From NCBI RefSeq assembly GCF_040807025.1, contig NC_090951.1, positions 5,890,001-5,954,000 on the forward strand: a stretch of DNA of 64,000 bases, given 5' to 3'. Below are positions 13,564 to 64,000 of this stretch, piece after piece. The stretch comes from Struthio camelus. Taxonomy: Eukaryota > Chordata > Aves > Struthioniformes > Struthionidae. A program made the position numbers and the translations under genes. The notes beneath the pieces were generated by a model. That model ran no database searches. It was not told where the DNA came from and worked only from the letters and a program-made list of their open reading frames with translations. Position 1 is the stretch's first letter. Every line of letters starts with the position of its first letter.

Positions 13564-13622
13564 GGGGCGGGGCGGGGCGGGGCGGGGCGGGGCGGGGCGG
13601 CGGCGGCGGCGGCGGCGGCGGC
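13564..13622 (+). repeat. (GGGGC)7 followed by (GGC)8 tract
   Basis: Seven perfect GGGGC units (13564-13598) run directly into eight GGC units (13599-13622). The G-rich strand is the SDR42E1 sense strand and has many runs of four guanines, so it can form G-quadruplexes. The tract lies in the core promoter or in the first untranslated exon, a few bases before the proposed exon 1 donor. Such tracts are length-unstable and hard to sequence, so the copy number may be unreliable. Confidence 0.95.
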
Positions 13623-13630
13623 TGGAGCCG
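13600..13630 (+). other. SDR42E1 likely 5'-UTR exon 1, 3' end only
   Basis: A good splice donor, CCG|gtgagg, ends a GC-rich segment at 13630. The next good acceptor, tgtgctttgcag, is at 13723, which gives a 93-base intron before the coding exon. The transcription start, and so the left border of this exon, is not defined by the sequence; the start given here is only a placeholder. Unspliced use of the segment is also possible, because the frame is open through the intron. Confidence 0.5.
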
Positions 13631-13723
13631 GTGAGGGTGAGGGGTGAGGGCGGCGGCTCGCCCGGCCCGGCGACGCGCTGGACGTGCGGTGACCAATGCG
13701 CGTTTTAACTGTGTGCTTTGCAG

Positions 13724-13825
13724 GTCGATTTCCTCAAGCAGTGCCAAAGGAAAGAGGACGGAACCTGAAAACATGGGCAAGGAAACGGTTCTGATTACTG
13801 GAGGAGGCGGTTACTTTGGCTTCCG
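13724..13825 (+). CDS. SDR42E1: SDR42E1 first coding exon
   Basis: The exon starts after the acceptor ttgcag at 13723. The 49 bases before the ATG are untranslated, and coding runs 13773-13825. It encodes MGKETVLITGGGGYFGF plus two bases of an arginine codon (CG), and ends at the donor CCG|gttagt. It supplies beta-1 and the NAD(P)-binding glycine loop. Upstream codons remain open in frame, but the family N-terminus and the Kozak context support the ATG at 13773. Confidence 0.9.
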
Positions 13826-16152
13826 GTTAGTGCATTCAATACTAATGGCACGTAGATGCAATAACGAAGGGAAGCGCCGGTCCGTGCGTCCGAGAGGCCC
13901 GACGGAGTTCGCCCCGCGTTCTCGTTGTCCGTGCCCGGCCTCAGCTTCACGGCGGCACGCGTTTGTGCTTTGACATGGCAGCTGGCCAGCGCGCGCTCGA
14001 CGCCCGACCGGGCCCCAGGCCCGTCGCCTCCGTGGCGGCAGTTGGATCACGAGCCCTCGGCCTGCTCCACGCTTGATCACAGCTCTCCCTTTCGGCAGCA
14101 GGCCGCATCCACGATGGGAGATTAGGAATTCCAGCTGCTCTCAGGAACATCCTTGGTTTTACAGACAGTAATGCTTTAGGAGTAGAGTTGTGCATGAGGT
14201 ACATACGTCAGTCAGCTCCGCTCCCCCTTAGTGTAGTTGGCTCTACAGGGCTAACCCCTATTCAAAAAAAAAATTTGATAACTAGAGTATCTTCAGAGGT
14301 AGAACGGTGTACGCAAACGAGAGAGTTATTGAGATTGCAGACATGACCAAAAGCAGGAAAAAAATCTCTGATGATATCCAGCTGACTTCTGCTTGATTAC
14401 TTCCTCCATTGCCCCCCCCCCCCTTTAAGCACTATGGAAATATAGCAACTCTGGGGAAAAAGAGGGATGGATATCATATTTATGTTGTGTAAATACCGGT
14501 GTTTATATCTGTGACTTAACAGTAGAATTTGGGCACATGGCAAAGTATTCATACCAGTTAACTTGGAAACCTGTTCTCTCCATAAATTTCAGGCACAACA
14601 GTAAAGACCAGCCTAGTGTGCTGTCAGATTTGGGATGGCACAAAAAGCAATAAGATACACTGGGTTTTTTTTGTTTGTTTGTTTTAAATATAGTTGGCAA
14701 AGGGTTTACATCTAAAAGGTTTGCTATTGCTGATTTGTAGGAGAAAGAAGGAAAGAAACAGATGTGCTCTTCCAAAAGGCAGCTGAAAGCACTTCCATTA
14801 TTTCTCTGAACTGGCCCCTGCTCCCCCTTTTTTTAAAGCTCTAGTTGGAGCCTGAAGAAACTAGTTCAGTGCCTGAAGTTTCACAGTTGAACCTTCCCTA
14901 CAGTAGGTATTTCAGTATTTTAAAAACTGATTAGCAAAAACCTTGGTACTAAAATAGTTAAATAGGCTTCTCTCACTTCCAGGTGAAATGTTTCATCCGT
15001 CAGTATGCTATGTATACTAACATATGGTTTCTATCATGTTTTAGTTTAGGTTGTGCCATATATGAAAAGGGAGTTGATGTGATTCTGTTTGATGTCGTGA
15101 AGCCACTTCAGACTGTGCCGGAGGGAGTAAAGTTCATACAGGGGGATGTCTGTTGTCTCTCTGAAGTAGAAGAGGCTCTTGGAGATGTAATCTGCGTATT
15201 CCATATCGCTTCCTATGGAATGTCTGGCAGGGAGCAGCTGAACCGAAAACTCATAGAAGATGTTAACGTGAAAGGCACAGAAAATGTCATCCAAGCCTGC
15301 AAGAGCACAGGAGTGTCAAGTCTGGTTTATACAAGTACATATAACGTGATATTTGGGGGCCAGATTATAGAAAATGGGAACGAATCTCTGCCTTATCTAC
15401 CTCTTCACCTTCATCCAGATCACTACTCTCGGACCAAATCTTTAGCTGAAATGAAGGTGCTGGAGGCAAATGGTGCTCAGCTTAGAAATGGGAAGGGTGT
15501 ATTAAGGACTTGTGCTCTGCGACCAGCAGGCATCTATGGGCCTGGAGAGCAAAGACACCTTCCCAGAATAGTTAGTTACATTGAAAGGGGGCTGTTTAAA
15601 TTTGTATACGGAGATCCTCTTAGTTTAGTAGAATTTGTACACGTAGATAACCTAGTTCAGGCCCATATCCTTGCATCAGAGGCCCTTAAAGCCAACAAAG
15701 GGCACATAGCTGCAGGGCAAGCCTATTTTATTTCAGATGGCAGGCCAATAAATAATTTTGAATTTTTCCGACCTTTAGTAGAAGGCTTGGGTTACAAATT
15801 CCCAACCCTTCGCCTTCCTCTCTGCCTTGTCTATTTTTTTGCATTCCTTACTGAAGTAGCCCATTTTCTTATAGGTCACCTTTATAATTTTCAGCCTCTC
15901 CTCACTCGCACAGAAGTTTACAAAACTGGTATCACACATTATTTTAGCATGGAGAAGGCCAGGAAGGAGCTGGGGTATGAGCCTCAGCAGTTTAACCTAA
16001 ATGAAGTAGTGGAATGGTTTAGATCTCAGGGATGCGGTGCAAAGCCAAGGAAGTATACCATTAACCGTCTCGTTAGGAACGGAGGATTGATCTTGCTGTT
16101 GATAGCTGTGTTGGTTTCATGGTTTCCATCCGCAGTTACGTTTTCACTCTGA
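13773..16152 (+). CDS. SDR42E1: SDR42E1, short-chain dehydrogenase/reductase family 42E member 1 (two coding exons)
   Basis: The coding sequence joins 13773-13825 and 15045-16152 and gives 386 residues; the human protein has 393, with a slightly longer N-terminus. It belongs to the extended SDR / 3beta-HSD-like family, an NAD(P)-dependent oxidoreductase thought to act on sterol or steroid-like substrates at membranes. The exact substrate is not settled by sequence. Visible motifs are the Rossmann glycine motif TGGGGYFG (residues 9-16), an acidic residue ending beta-2 (FD, 33-34), the serine in YTSTYNV (S115) and the catalytic YSRTK (Y145, K149). RPAGIYGPGEQRHLPR follows at 177-192. Hydrophobic stretches at about 275-295 and 364-386 suggest membrane attachment. 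The ATG at 13773 has a strong context (A at -3, G at +4). The gene is convergent with PLCG2, as in mammals. No frameshift or lost catalytic residue is seen. Confidence 0.96.
13826..15044 (+). other. SDR42E1 intron between coding exons
   Basis: A 1219-base intron with gttagt donor and tcatgttttag acceptor (phase 2). Its first 300 bases remain CpG-rich, part of the island. A run of 12 cytosines lies at 14412-14423. No further exon is visible. The open frame that reads into the next exon from 14983 is intronic sequence in phase by chance. Confidence 0.85.
15045..16152 (+). CDS. SDR42E1: SDR42E1 final coding exon
   Basis: The first base completes arginine 18 (CG|T), followed by LGCAIYEKGVDVILFD, which continues the Rossmann fold exactly as in the human protein. 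The exon encodes residues 19-386 without interruption and ends with TGA at 16150-16152. A single large final exon is also the human arrangement. It holds the catalytic YSRTK, the substrate-binding C-terminal domain and two hydrophobic segments, the last of which ends four residues or fewer from the C-terminus. Confidence 0.96.
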
Positions 16153-16222
16153 AAGATGAAAACACTGAGTATGGAGGACAGAGTTTAGATGTTTTTTTGG
16201 AGTTCTCCTAGTTTTGACAGAT

Positions 16223-16617
16223 AATAAAAAAAAAAAAAAAAGAGGGAGGGGATATTTCTGCCATTCAGATAAATGTCTTTACTGGTTCTGTCCTCAAAGA
16301 ACAGAACTGCTGAGTAAAAAGGTGTTATTTTTAAACATAGTTCTTCAAAGTAAAACTGATCGGATCATCACAAACAAGATGAAGTTCAGTACAACTGCAA
16401 ATAGCATTTTATTCTCAGGTACAGCGTATGGAATAGATGACCCTTCTTCCTCGCTGATGGCAATATGCTTTTGATTTCTCACAAGTTTGTGCTGCGTGAC
16501 TCGAAGGAGAATAAACTGATTTTCTTAGTCACATTCTAAAACCAAATTCTGCCTTTGAGCTTGGATGCATATATGCCTAAGAACTTGGCTTAGATTAATT
16601 GTTAGATGATAAATAAA
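16223..16617 (+). terminator. SDR42E1 polyadenylation signals
   Basis: After the stop codon, AATAAA hexamers occur at 16223-16228, 16510-16515 and 16612-16617. The first sits beside an A-rich run only 70 bases after the stop. The latter two lie about 360 and 460 bases after it and are more typical distances. Which are used cannot be decided from sequence. A longer 3' UTR is also possible, as the human gene has one. Confidence 0.6.
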
Positions 16618-19220
16618 TGCATTACTTTTTAAGTCAATATGTTCTGGTGTACTTTTCTGAGGTAACTCTTATTTCTGGAAAACGCACAATAGTTAATCTA
16701 AGTTATAGCAAAGTGCTTGAAGCAGCACAGATTTGTAGATTTTTCTAACTGTAAAAAATGCCTGTTTGAAATGAACGCAGCTAAAGTGCATTTGTAAATA
16801 ACAGCCACTATTTTCCCCACATTACTGAATGGTTAAACAAACAATCTATCAAGGACATTTGGTAAGCACTTCTGTTCATGTTTACTGCTTATAAAAAATT
16901 TTTAGCCTTTATGAATAATGATACCATTTGAACCAAACTTCGTCTTTGTAGTTCAACGATAAACACTTAAAATAATTGAACTCAGAATTTTGTGGACTGA
17001 CAGTTTTAAGAACACAGAAAATAAGTTTTTCTTAAGTACAAATCACCACTGTCTCTAGCAACTCCCTCGTCTCTTTTCACTTTAATATATGAAGTTTCTC
17101 AGCATTTCTTCCTACCAGAATGTTAGATCACAAAATTCTTTTCCCTTAACTCATGCATGTTACAGTTTCTCAGTATTTCTTGATTAAAGAGAGACAGTCC
17201 TCCAAGCCATTCACACCCTTTCTTCAGGTAGTAAAAATGTAAAGACAAAAGTTTAGAGAGAAGTTACACAGAATCTTAAGTTAATTTTTATACAATTTAT
17301 TTCAGTTCTGTTAAGCTCTACGGTGGTTAAAGTGGGGAAGAAAAGGAGACAGAAGGAGGCAGAGAGACAGTACTTGTACTGCATTGCTAAAGAAGTCTCA
17401 AAACAAAAGTGGCTAAATAGAGAAACCAAGCTAAAAGCGCACTGCCGGTTGTGTTCAAAAGATTTTTTTTTTTTGAGTTAATGTTGACCAGAAATGGCAT
17501 TTTTGAGCTTTTAGTTCATTTCCAGGGAAGCGTTGAGATTTTTTAATCACTGTTGATAATTAAATGCTTTGTGTTGCTTTAAATCTGATTTTCCTCCCCT
17601 TCATTCCCTTTCCAGTATGTACACCATGAGAGAAACTCAATATCTAGCCTGAGGGACAGCTGAGAGAATTCACCTTGCTTTGTACAACAGCAAGTAAGCG
17701 GAGAGGATCTGGGGGAGCTGTGTTCATGTAGTAGGAGTATCGTACTCCTTTATATAGGGCTTATGTGCCTCTAACAGAGGGCTCTTCCATGTTCTACTGA
17801 GTAAATCACAGAAGGGCTAATTACTGAAAGCCATTAATATACATCATCATAGTTTGCAGGAAAAAGAAACTTTCTTTTTAAGAAAGAAAAATGGCAGCTG
17901 TGACTTCATGAAAGCACTGGACCACAGTTCTCTTCCCAACAGGAAATGTTTTTCCAAGTGGAAGCCACATGGTTACCACCTGGTTTAAGTCCTCTGTTTT
18001 TGACATAACATTAACAGAAATAGATTAAGAAATTTAAACACCAGCAGAAGCAACAGACGAAACACATTCAAAAAAATTGTACCAGCCTGTTGCACCGAAC
18101 CATAATGTTGATATTTCATGCTAAGACAGTCTTGTAAAAGGCAGACCATTTACTGATAATCTTTTAAGATGTGGAACAGAACGCCTGTTTTCCAGAGGAA
18201 TTGTCATAGTTCTAATAAAAAGCAGCTACTGCTATTCACAGTTGTCTCAATGACAGTGTCAGTGGAAAAAGTCTGTGAGCGTCCCAAAGCAAAGCCTAAA
18301 CTTGTGCTGTTATTGCTGACTGAGGTTGAAGTCCATGATAGCTTTTTAGACACAACTGGAGAGGAAACTACTTGGTGCTAAATAGGAATAGGTCTATGTA
18401 TGTCAGTTGGATTACTTATGTAAGGGTGTTTTAAAGGACTGAATCTATATGCCTGATCCAGCATAAGCGGAGCACGGCAGTTTTGCACGGTAAGACAAAA
18501 TACATAAATAGCCACAATGGAAATATGTAAAAAACATGGATCCTTTCCCCTGTGCTGCTTAATCTGCAAAACTCAGCTCGATGTGCACAGGTATGGGGTG
18601 GGAGGGAGAACACCCTTGCCTTCCTCATTCAAAAAGCTGTGCCAGTAGCACTGTTCTGTCCAAGGATGTTGCTGCCTTGCTGCAGATGGGCTATGGAACA
18701 ATATAGCAGCAGGAACTGTAGTTTTGACCACATGCACAATGTGAAAGGGAATGCCTTTTTCTCCTCTCCCTCTCCTCCCCACCCACAGTTCACCCTTCCG
18801 CAGAAGCTGACCACAACACATGAAGCTTTTCAAGTCATTGAGTCAAGAACAGAACTTTTCACTGATAACAGACTAGGAGGCATTATTTGTACTAACTGCT
18901 CATCGACTTTTGCTTGAGCACAGGGTACTCAATTGGGCCAAATTAGGAGAAACAAACAGCAGCTTGGCAATGGCTACTCCAGACCAAATCAACAGGGTAT
19001 AGGTATATTCAGTAATAAGTCGTCCTTCAGCTCCACCTAGTAAACAAAACAGAGTCCTGACTACAGGAGATATGAATAATACTTTCCCTCTTTTACTTTG
19101 CAAAATGAAAACAGGAAATTTGTAGCTTAAGATATTTTAAAATGGCTTGAAAATTACATATGTACAAAGTCACAGCTGCTCCATTTTAGGCATTTTACAA
19201 TGTGAATTCTTTCATCTCAT

Positions 19221-20617
19221 TTTATTATTATTATTATTGCATGAGCAGCTGTGTAAATTAAGGTAATTAATTTGTGTTGTGTCTATTTCCAAATTCATCT
19301 AAAAATTGAAAAAGCAGAACTGAAAATATAGCACAGCTTCAATTTTTACTACTTCAAGATTATTCAACAATTGATATGTGCCTCTCTGTAAAGAGTGATA
19401 CTGATGTTTAAAGTGAACAGTTCAAGAATTTTTTGGCAACTGCTTAATCTCGCATCTGCAGAATATCAATGTAAACCTAATGTTTGCCAGATGCACACAG
19501 CTAATATTTCTAAGGTATATATAGATATATATTTTTTTAACGTTTAAATGTCAATGATCCATAAAGTCAACTGGACTTCTACAGTCTAAGTCACTGAGTC
19601 ACTTTCTAAGTGACCCAACCAAAACTTTTCTGTGATCTTCACAGAAAAGTGTCCTAAACACTGGTAGTTTATGCATACTGTAAAACATCTACGGCTAAAT
19701 TACAATTCAGGAACGCACAAAATGTTAAGCAAATTACTTCTGCTTTATTTAAGTCAGTTCATGATTCTCTGTTTTGTTGGACTAGTACCTAAGAATGTAG
19801 TTTAGCAATGAATAGAACTGGACTTTAAACTATTTAAAACTAATAGCAATACTTATTTATAAATACCATTATGGAAGATTGACTCTTGACCGATTCAGAA
19901 GGATGATTCTCAATACATTATTTATCCTCTATTTCTAATAAAGTAGATGGAATTTCGGTCTGGAACAAAGTCAGCTAGTTAGACTGCACTTGGAAATGCT
20001 GACATTTGACTACAGCAAAAGTAACTGTACTTCAGCTTCCATGCTGCATTCAGTTTTTCACAACTAGTTTGGAGAATTCAAAGATAATCTTAATGAGACA
20101 GCATCAGCTAACTAGCAATGGAGAAGGAAAGTTTAAAAACTGCAACACTTTAAAAAAATGTTTGCAACAGAGAAACTTACAGACTCATTGGTGAAAACAG
20201 TGAGAACACAGGCAAAAAAAAAAAACAAACCCACACAGAATGAGACAATTTTTTAGCCACCCTCATCTTGACTTTCAAACCTTGTGCACACCAATATTCA
20301 CAAATTAAGAGATAAAGAGACCATTTGGTTCATCTGACTTGACCTCCTGAATGACCTAGGCCACAGATAGCTCATAATGATTCCTGCTCCACATGCATAG
20401 AGTTTTTAATTGATTAAAAATTTTGCTCGAGAGACTTCAAACATTTTAAAATTCACAACATGAACACAGTGTGCGTTCACCCCACAGCGCTTCTGCCCAT
20501 GCAATTAAGGAGACCACATGGGCAGAAAATGTGCCAATATAATTTTATGGTGAACATCAAGATTACTGTGCTTCCAAACTACTACAGACTTCATCTTTGC
20601 CTCGTTCAGGCTTTATT
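19221..20617 (-). terminator. Candidate PLCG2 polyadenylation signals
   Basis: Minus-strand AATAAA motifs at 20612-20617, 19744-19749 and 19221-19226 would give 3' UTRs of about 3.2, 4.1 and 4.6 kb. These are close to the long 3' UTR known for mammalian PLCG2. AT-rich DNA contains such hexamers by chance, so this is only a candidate list. Confidence 0.35.
20295..20470 (+). repeat. Possible ancient CR1/L3-like LINE fragment
   Basis: The string cttgacctcctgaatgacc, followed by taggccacagatagc and then a stretch ending in gagacttcaaacattttaa, resembles the old CR1/L3-type 3' sequence common in turtles and crocodilians ('gacctcctg...aacacaggcca'). It is heavily diverged. The call is made from word similarity alone. 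Confidence 0.4.
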
Positions 20618-22126
20618 GCTTGAGTTGATACAAACCTGATACTCACTATAGCAGAAGTTAATACCTGCTTGTTATTGAATAAGGTAGGTTAGGAGCTGTG
20701 GGTTTTGTGTGATCTTCAACCATTTTCCTTCCTCCATGCCTGTTTTGTATCCAGGTGAAGTGCAATAATAATAATTTCTATGAAAACAATAATTAAGTCA
20801 GTTCATCTTTAAAACACTGAAGTGTCCTCCCTCTGGTAAGGGCACCAACTCCTCTAGCAGAACACAACATAACACACTAGCAGACCACTCTTCAATAAGA
20901 ACTCACTCATACTGGCTGAAATCCCTCAGGATTTTAAGTTGTAAAATTAAATGCAAAGAAGCATCTGACATCATTCACATCACTGCTATCAAAAGTTATA
21001 TATCATAAATAACATTTTACAAATTTAAAAAAGAGTTTCTATGAGAACATAATTTAAAGATAGTTAACTTTAAAAATCTGGAAAGGTTTTCCTCACAGAT
21101 TATAAAATTAGCGCACACAGTCAAACCTATTTTCATATTAAAATGGTCCCTGTGCTATGGAAAAAAGTTGCTACAAAGTCTGCCCTGAAAAGGAATTCAG
21201 AGGTGGCTTTTTTTGGTAACAAAAGTTAAAAACAGAATGCAGGAAACAAGCAGAGAGTTAGTATGTAGCCTTGCCCATCATTTGCAAGTCAACAAAACAG
21301 CCGATGCAATTTTTTTTCCTTCCGAATACAATATAACACTTAAACTCAGGAAAAAAAGACTAACTGTAAAATGAAATGGATTGTCATAAATGCTGAGGAA
21401 TGTTTCTTACAACTTTCAACATCACTTATGTCCTGAGAATGCACACAGGACTTTTTGAAGGACCGTAAAAAGTGCTCATTCCTAAGTATTTGCACAGCAG
21501 CAGCACAAGGCACTCATGTTCATCATACAATGGCTGCTCTGTGGCAGGAATACAGATAACAAAAGGGGCCAGGACGAGTGATCCACATGGGCAATTTGGT
21601 TATGTCGGCTCTGAAATTGAGCTCAAAAGAAAAGAAAAAGAAAGAAAATCACAGCAACAGTCTGGAGCTCTAGGGCTTCCCTAGCCCTAGGATCTTGTAG
21701 TCTCATACTTTTGTAATCAGTCCTAACTCAGCTGGCATTCAACTGCCTAAAAATCATGTCCCATGATTCAGGACAAATTCAGGACCTTCCAGGCCACCTG
21801 GTCTGATCAACTGCAACCACACGATATTCTCACCAAGTCAAATGGGATAGATGAGGGCTGCTGAATGACATAGGATAGGGACTGATGATCTGACAAACTA
21901 ACCACCTTCCGGAGAATGCTGTGCAGCAAAGATCCTCCCCCAGGAACAGCAACTGGATCATCCCATTCCACACGGGTACTGCAGACAAGCCCACCATTAC
22001 ACCCTTGCGTATGCATATTAGGTCTAGGTATAGCCCTGCTTCCCAAATCCTTGGGGGACTGAAGGGATTTCTAGCAGGAAAAAGAAAAGCAGAGAATTAC
22101 CTTTAACTTTGCACTCTGGTATTTCA

Positions 22127-22158
22127 TGGGGGGGGGTGGGTGGGGAGGGGGGGGGGAG
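22127..22158. repeat. G-rich tract (C-rich on PLCG2 sense strand)
   Basis: A run of guanines interrupted only by single T and A bases, with several blocks of four or more G. On the plus strand it could fold as a G-quadruplex. In PLCG2 RNA it would be a C-rich patch of the 3' UTR. Confidence 0.85.
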
Positions 22159-23805
22159 TGCGACATTACAGGAGCCAACCCATCGTGAGACATGCTAATA
22201 TAGCACTTTCATCTCAAGATAAGCGAGACGAGATTTGTCTTTTCAGAATAACTAAAACCTCAGGGGGGTTTCCTTGAACCATCATCTGTGAATGCACCTT
22301 GAAACAACACAAGTCTGTGTAGGGAGCAAGAGAAATTGAAAACTGCTGAGACAGCTTCACCAGGCAACAAATCCCAAATCCATGCAAGCTTTCTGTGATC
22401 AGAAATATAGCACTATGTGTATGCAACATTTTTTGCCTCAGGCTGTCACTTAGACTGAAGAACTGAACTCCTCTGCACACATTTGAAAGGTGAAGTCAAA
22501 CATACAGGTAGCAATACTCCTCCCACGTGAAAATAAAGCAACTAGGAATTTCATATTAATAACATACTGCTAGCCTGAAGAACCAATACACACACGTCAT
22601 GGCATCTGATTTCAAATGTATCATCCAAATACTTCAGTCCTGCCCTTGCAGCAAAGCAAACTTACTAATCTAGCTTTCTGATCCATAACTCAATGTCTTT
22701 TGTTTGACTAAAAGCATAAGAATGACGTACCTCTAGATTTGTGCATATTATTGTTCTTGAATTAGATACATTTTGGAAAAATGTCTACATTTACAGAACT
22801 CTGTCATTTGATGCTATCATCTAAGCAGGACTGCAAAATTAAAAAGGGATAGTTTGTCAAAAATTCATTTATAAGCAGATTAGGTGCTGAAGTATTTGCG
22901 AGACGATACTCTACCAAAATTAACTATCTTTTCAGAGTTTGAAATACCCTTCCTTTCTGCAAGCAGACAGAGAGCTTCTACCACATACATTAAAACTCCT
23001 TCTTCCACTGCCTTGAAGTTTTATGTAACACAACGCAGGCTCACACATTTTTTCCTTAAACCATTACACAGAGTTCAACAGCCAAAAACACAACTAGAGT
23101 CTCAGAGGATATTTGATTTAACAAAATTAACACATTCTCTGGTTTTCAAAAACGTAGAAGGAAACTTCTAACAAAAGACAATACAGTATGAGCTATTAGC
23201 GGCCCGAAATGTTTTATACAGTGTCAGAGGTACAATCTGCTGCCTTGGGCACTGTAACATACATGACAATGCTGGTGTAAAAGTGCTATTACAGCATTTA
23301 ATAAATTAAAAACTCACTACCAGTTAATCTTAAGGAGCCAGGTTGTTAAAGTGATGTGATTCCATGCATACAAATTGTTGCGAGTGTCTTATCTATATCT
23401 TGCATACACAAATACAGTAGATGATTTGTACTTGTACTTCAGGTATCGATAAGAAAAAGTGAGAGCTATGCAAATACATACAGCTAACCACATGTCCTCA
23501 ACTTTTAAACTTCTTACTGCTTTTTCTTCATGACTCTACAGTTGTGATGCTCGACGCAAATAATACCTTAAATACACAGAATATCTGGCCTGAACAGAGA
23601 GTATGCTTTTTACAGAATATAAATTATTAGGAATGAAAAATAAAAACAGTTTTTCTTATAACAAGAAGTTATTAAGGAAACCCATCTTTCCTCCTCTTCT
23701 TCTAGTCATTCAGCCTGATGAGACCTTCATTGAGTAGGATAACCAGGACAAATCAGTATCTCTTCCTGAGCTGCTCCATAAAGCATGCACCAAAGAATGA
23801 TTGCT

Positions 23806-63261
<39,456 letters not shown>

Positions 63262-64000
63262 CTTGGGGAAAAAGGAAAAAAGATTTAATCTGAGAATTAA
63301 AAAGAAAACACAGCCCAACGGAATATCAAAATCCAGAGATGAAATTCAATAGAAATATTTTAAAATTAGAAAATATGTCTTTTAAAAAAGCTAAAACATT
63401 TCCAGTTGCAACATCAAAGCATTCAGTCACTTTTATAACACTATTTATGAATAAATACTTTTCTGCTGCTTAGTACTGCATTTTCAAGCCACATAGCACA
63501 GGAAGGGGAAAGGCAGGGCAGAAAAGAGCAAACAGCCAGAAACTGTAAAAATGTAAGCAGATAGAACAGGCCAAAACTTCAGCTCATGTAAATCAGAATA
63601 ACTCCATCGAGTCAGTGATTTATGTCAGCTGAGGCCACTGGCTCAAAGGTCTGCCACATGCATAAAATTAAAAATTTGGGGGAGAAAACAGAATTTTTAA
63701 GAAAAATCATAGTTAGAATGCATGTCAATTTTAGGTGCACAGCAAGATAACATTAGCAGTATTAAAAGTCCAAACACACACAATTTTGGTCTAAATGATA
63801 ATCACAGCACGCCATTAACAACCTTGTATTCTGCCTCCAAGGGAAACACTTTGTCTGCAGCACAAATGTAGTCACCTTTGGAACGCAGCACTTCCTATAA
63901 CTGCTCCTCGCAGAAACATATAACAGATAAGGGCAGAAAGCAAAGAATGCTTTTTCCCCAACTGGAACTGGAAGTCGGCAAAGGCAACATCAGAATCAAA
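63262..64000 (-). other. PLCG2 intron, partial
   Basis: The remaining 739 bases at the right edge look intronic. I searched the minus strand for the next upstream coding segment (human ~115-144, with the NWLSGLK phrase) and did not find it. Confidence 0.7.

Larger units (their letters stand above)
13256..13720 (+). promoter_or_regulatory. CpG-island promoter of SDR42E1
   Basis: A dense CpG region with no TATA box directly precedes the first exons of SDR42E1. At 13485-13495 the string GCCGCCATTTT fits the YY1 motif, in the orientation often seen at transcription starts. At 13516-13534, acttcatttcccgtgaagc partly resembles the ZNF143/THAP11 element. GGGGC repeats offer clustered Sp1/KLF sites. 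The exact start site cannot be read from sequence and is probably between about 13480 and 13620. Confidence 0.75.
16650..23805 (-). other. PLCG2 probable 3' UTR and convergent intergenic space
   Basis: There are no exons of either gene here beyond untranslated sequence. On the minus strand, AATAAA hexamers downstream of the PLCG2 stop lie at 20612-20617, 19744-19749, 19221-19226 and 17296-17301, with an ATTAAA variant near 23297. Human PLCG2 has a 3' UTR of several kilobases, so an end near 20.6 or 19.2 kb is reasonable. A G-rich tract and a probable ancient CR1/L3-like repeat lie inside and are listed separately. Confidence 0.5.

Noticed and set aside
13244-13780. 178-codon minus-strand open frame across the CpG island
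   Set aside because: It is rich in proline, arginine and alanine because it is the complement of GC-rich repeats and SDR42E1 exons. It has no recognisable domain.
14983-15044. Upstream ATG and in-frame codons before SDR42E1's last exon
   Set aside because: This is intronic sequence. The acceptor at 15044 and the human protein alignment (FR|LGCA) show that the exon starts at 15045.

Overview
This is nuclear DNA from a vertebrate, most likely a bird. The genes are split into short exons by GT-AG introns, the intergenic DNA is AT-rich, and there is a CpG-island promoter. A decayed CR1 LINE 3' end lies near 11.3-11.45 kb, and several MIR-like SINE remnants are present. Two protein-coding genes are recognisable. 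They match the PLCG2-SDR42E1 neighbourhood known from human chromosome 16q23 and the corresponding avian region.

Region 1 (about 1-13.2 kb) has no gene I can support. It holds AT-rich sequence, MIR-like remnants and one CR1 fragment. HSD17B2, the next gene in mammals, gave no recognisable exon here. Region 2 (about 13.25-16.6 kb, + strand) is SDR42E1. It has a CpG island with a (GGGGC)7-(GGC)8 tract, a likely 5'-UTR exon, a short coding exon with the Rossmann glycine motif, and a large final exon. The predicted protein has 386 residues. Region 3 (about 16.6-23.8 kb) is the convergent intergenic space and the probable long 3' UTR of PLCG2. Region 4 (23.8 kb to the right edge, - strand) is the 3' part of PLCG2. 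I placed 29 coding exons. All join in phase and give 1121 residues, matching human residues 145-1265 (EF hands, X box, split PH, both SH2 domains, SH3, Y box, C2, C-terminal tail). The start codon and the N-terminal PH domain lie beyond position 64000.

The two genes are transcribed towards each other and are not known to share a pathway. PLCG2 makes IP3 and diacylglycerol downstream of immune receptors. SDR42E1 is a membrane-associated 3beta-HSD-like dehydrogenase. I see no sign of an undescribed biological system. The points most worth checking are these: a phase-compatible exon-like ORF inside a PLCG2 intron; a lysine at the position of the human P522R variant; one residue missing between the two BTK-target tyrosines; and the G-quadruplex-prone tract at the SDR42E1 promoter.
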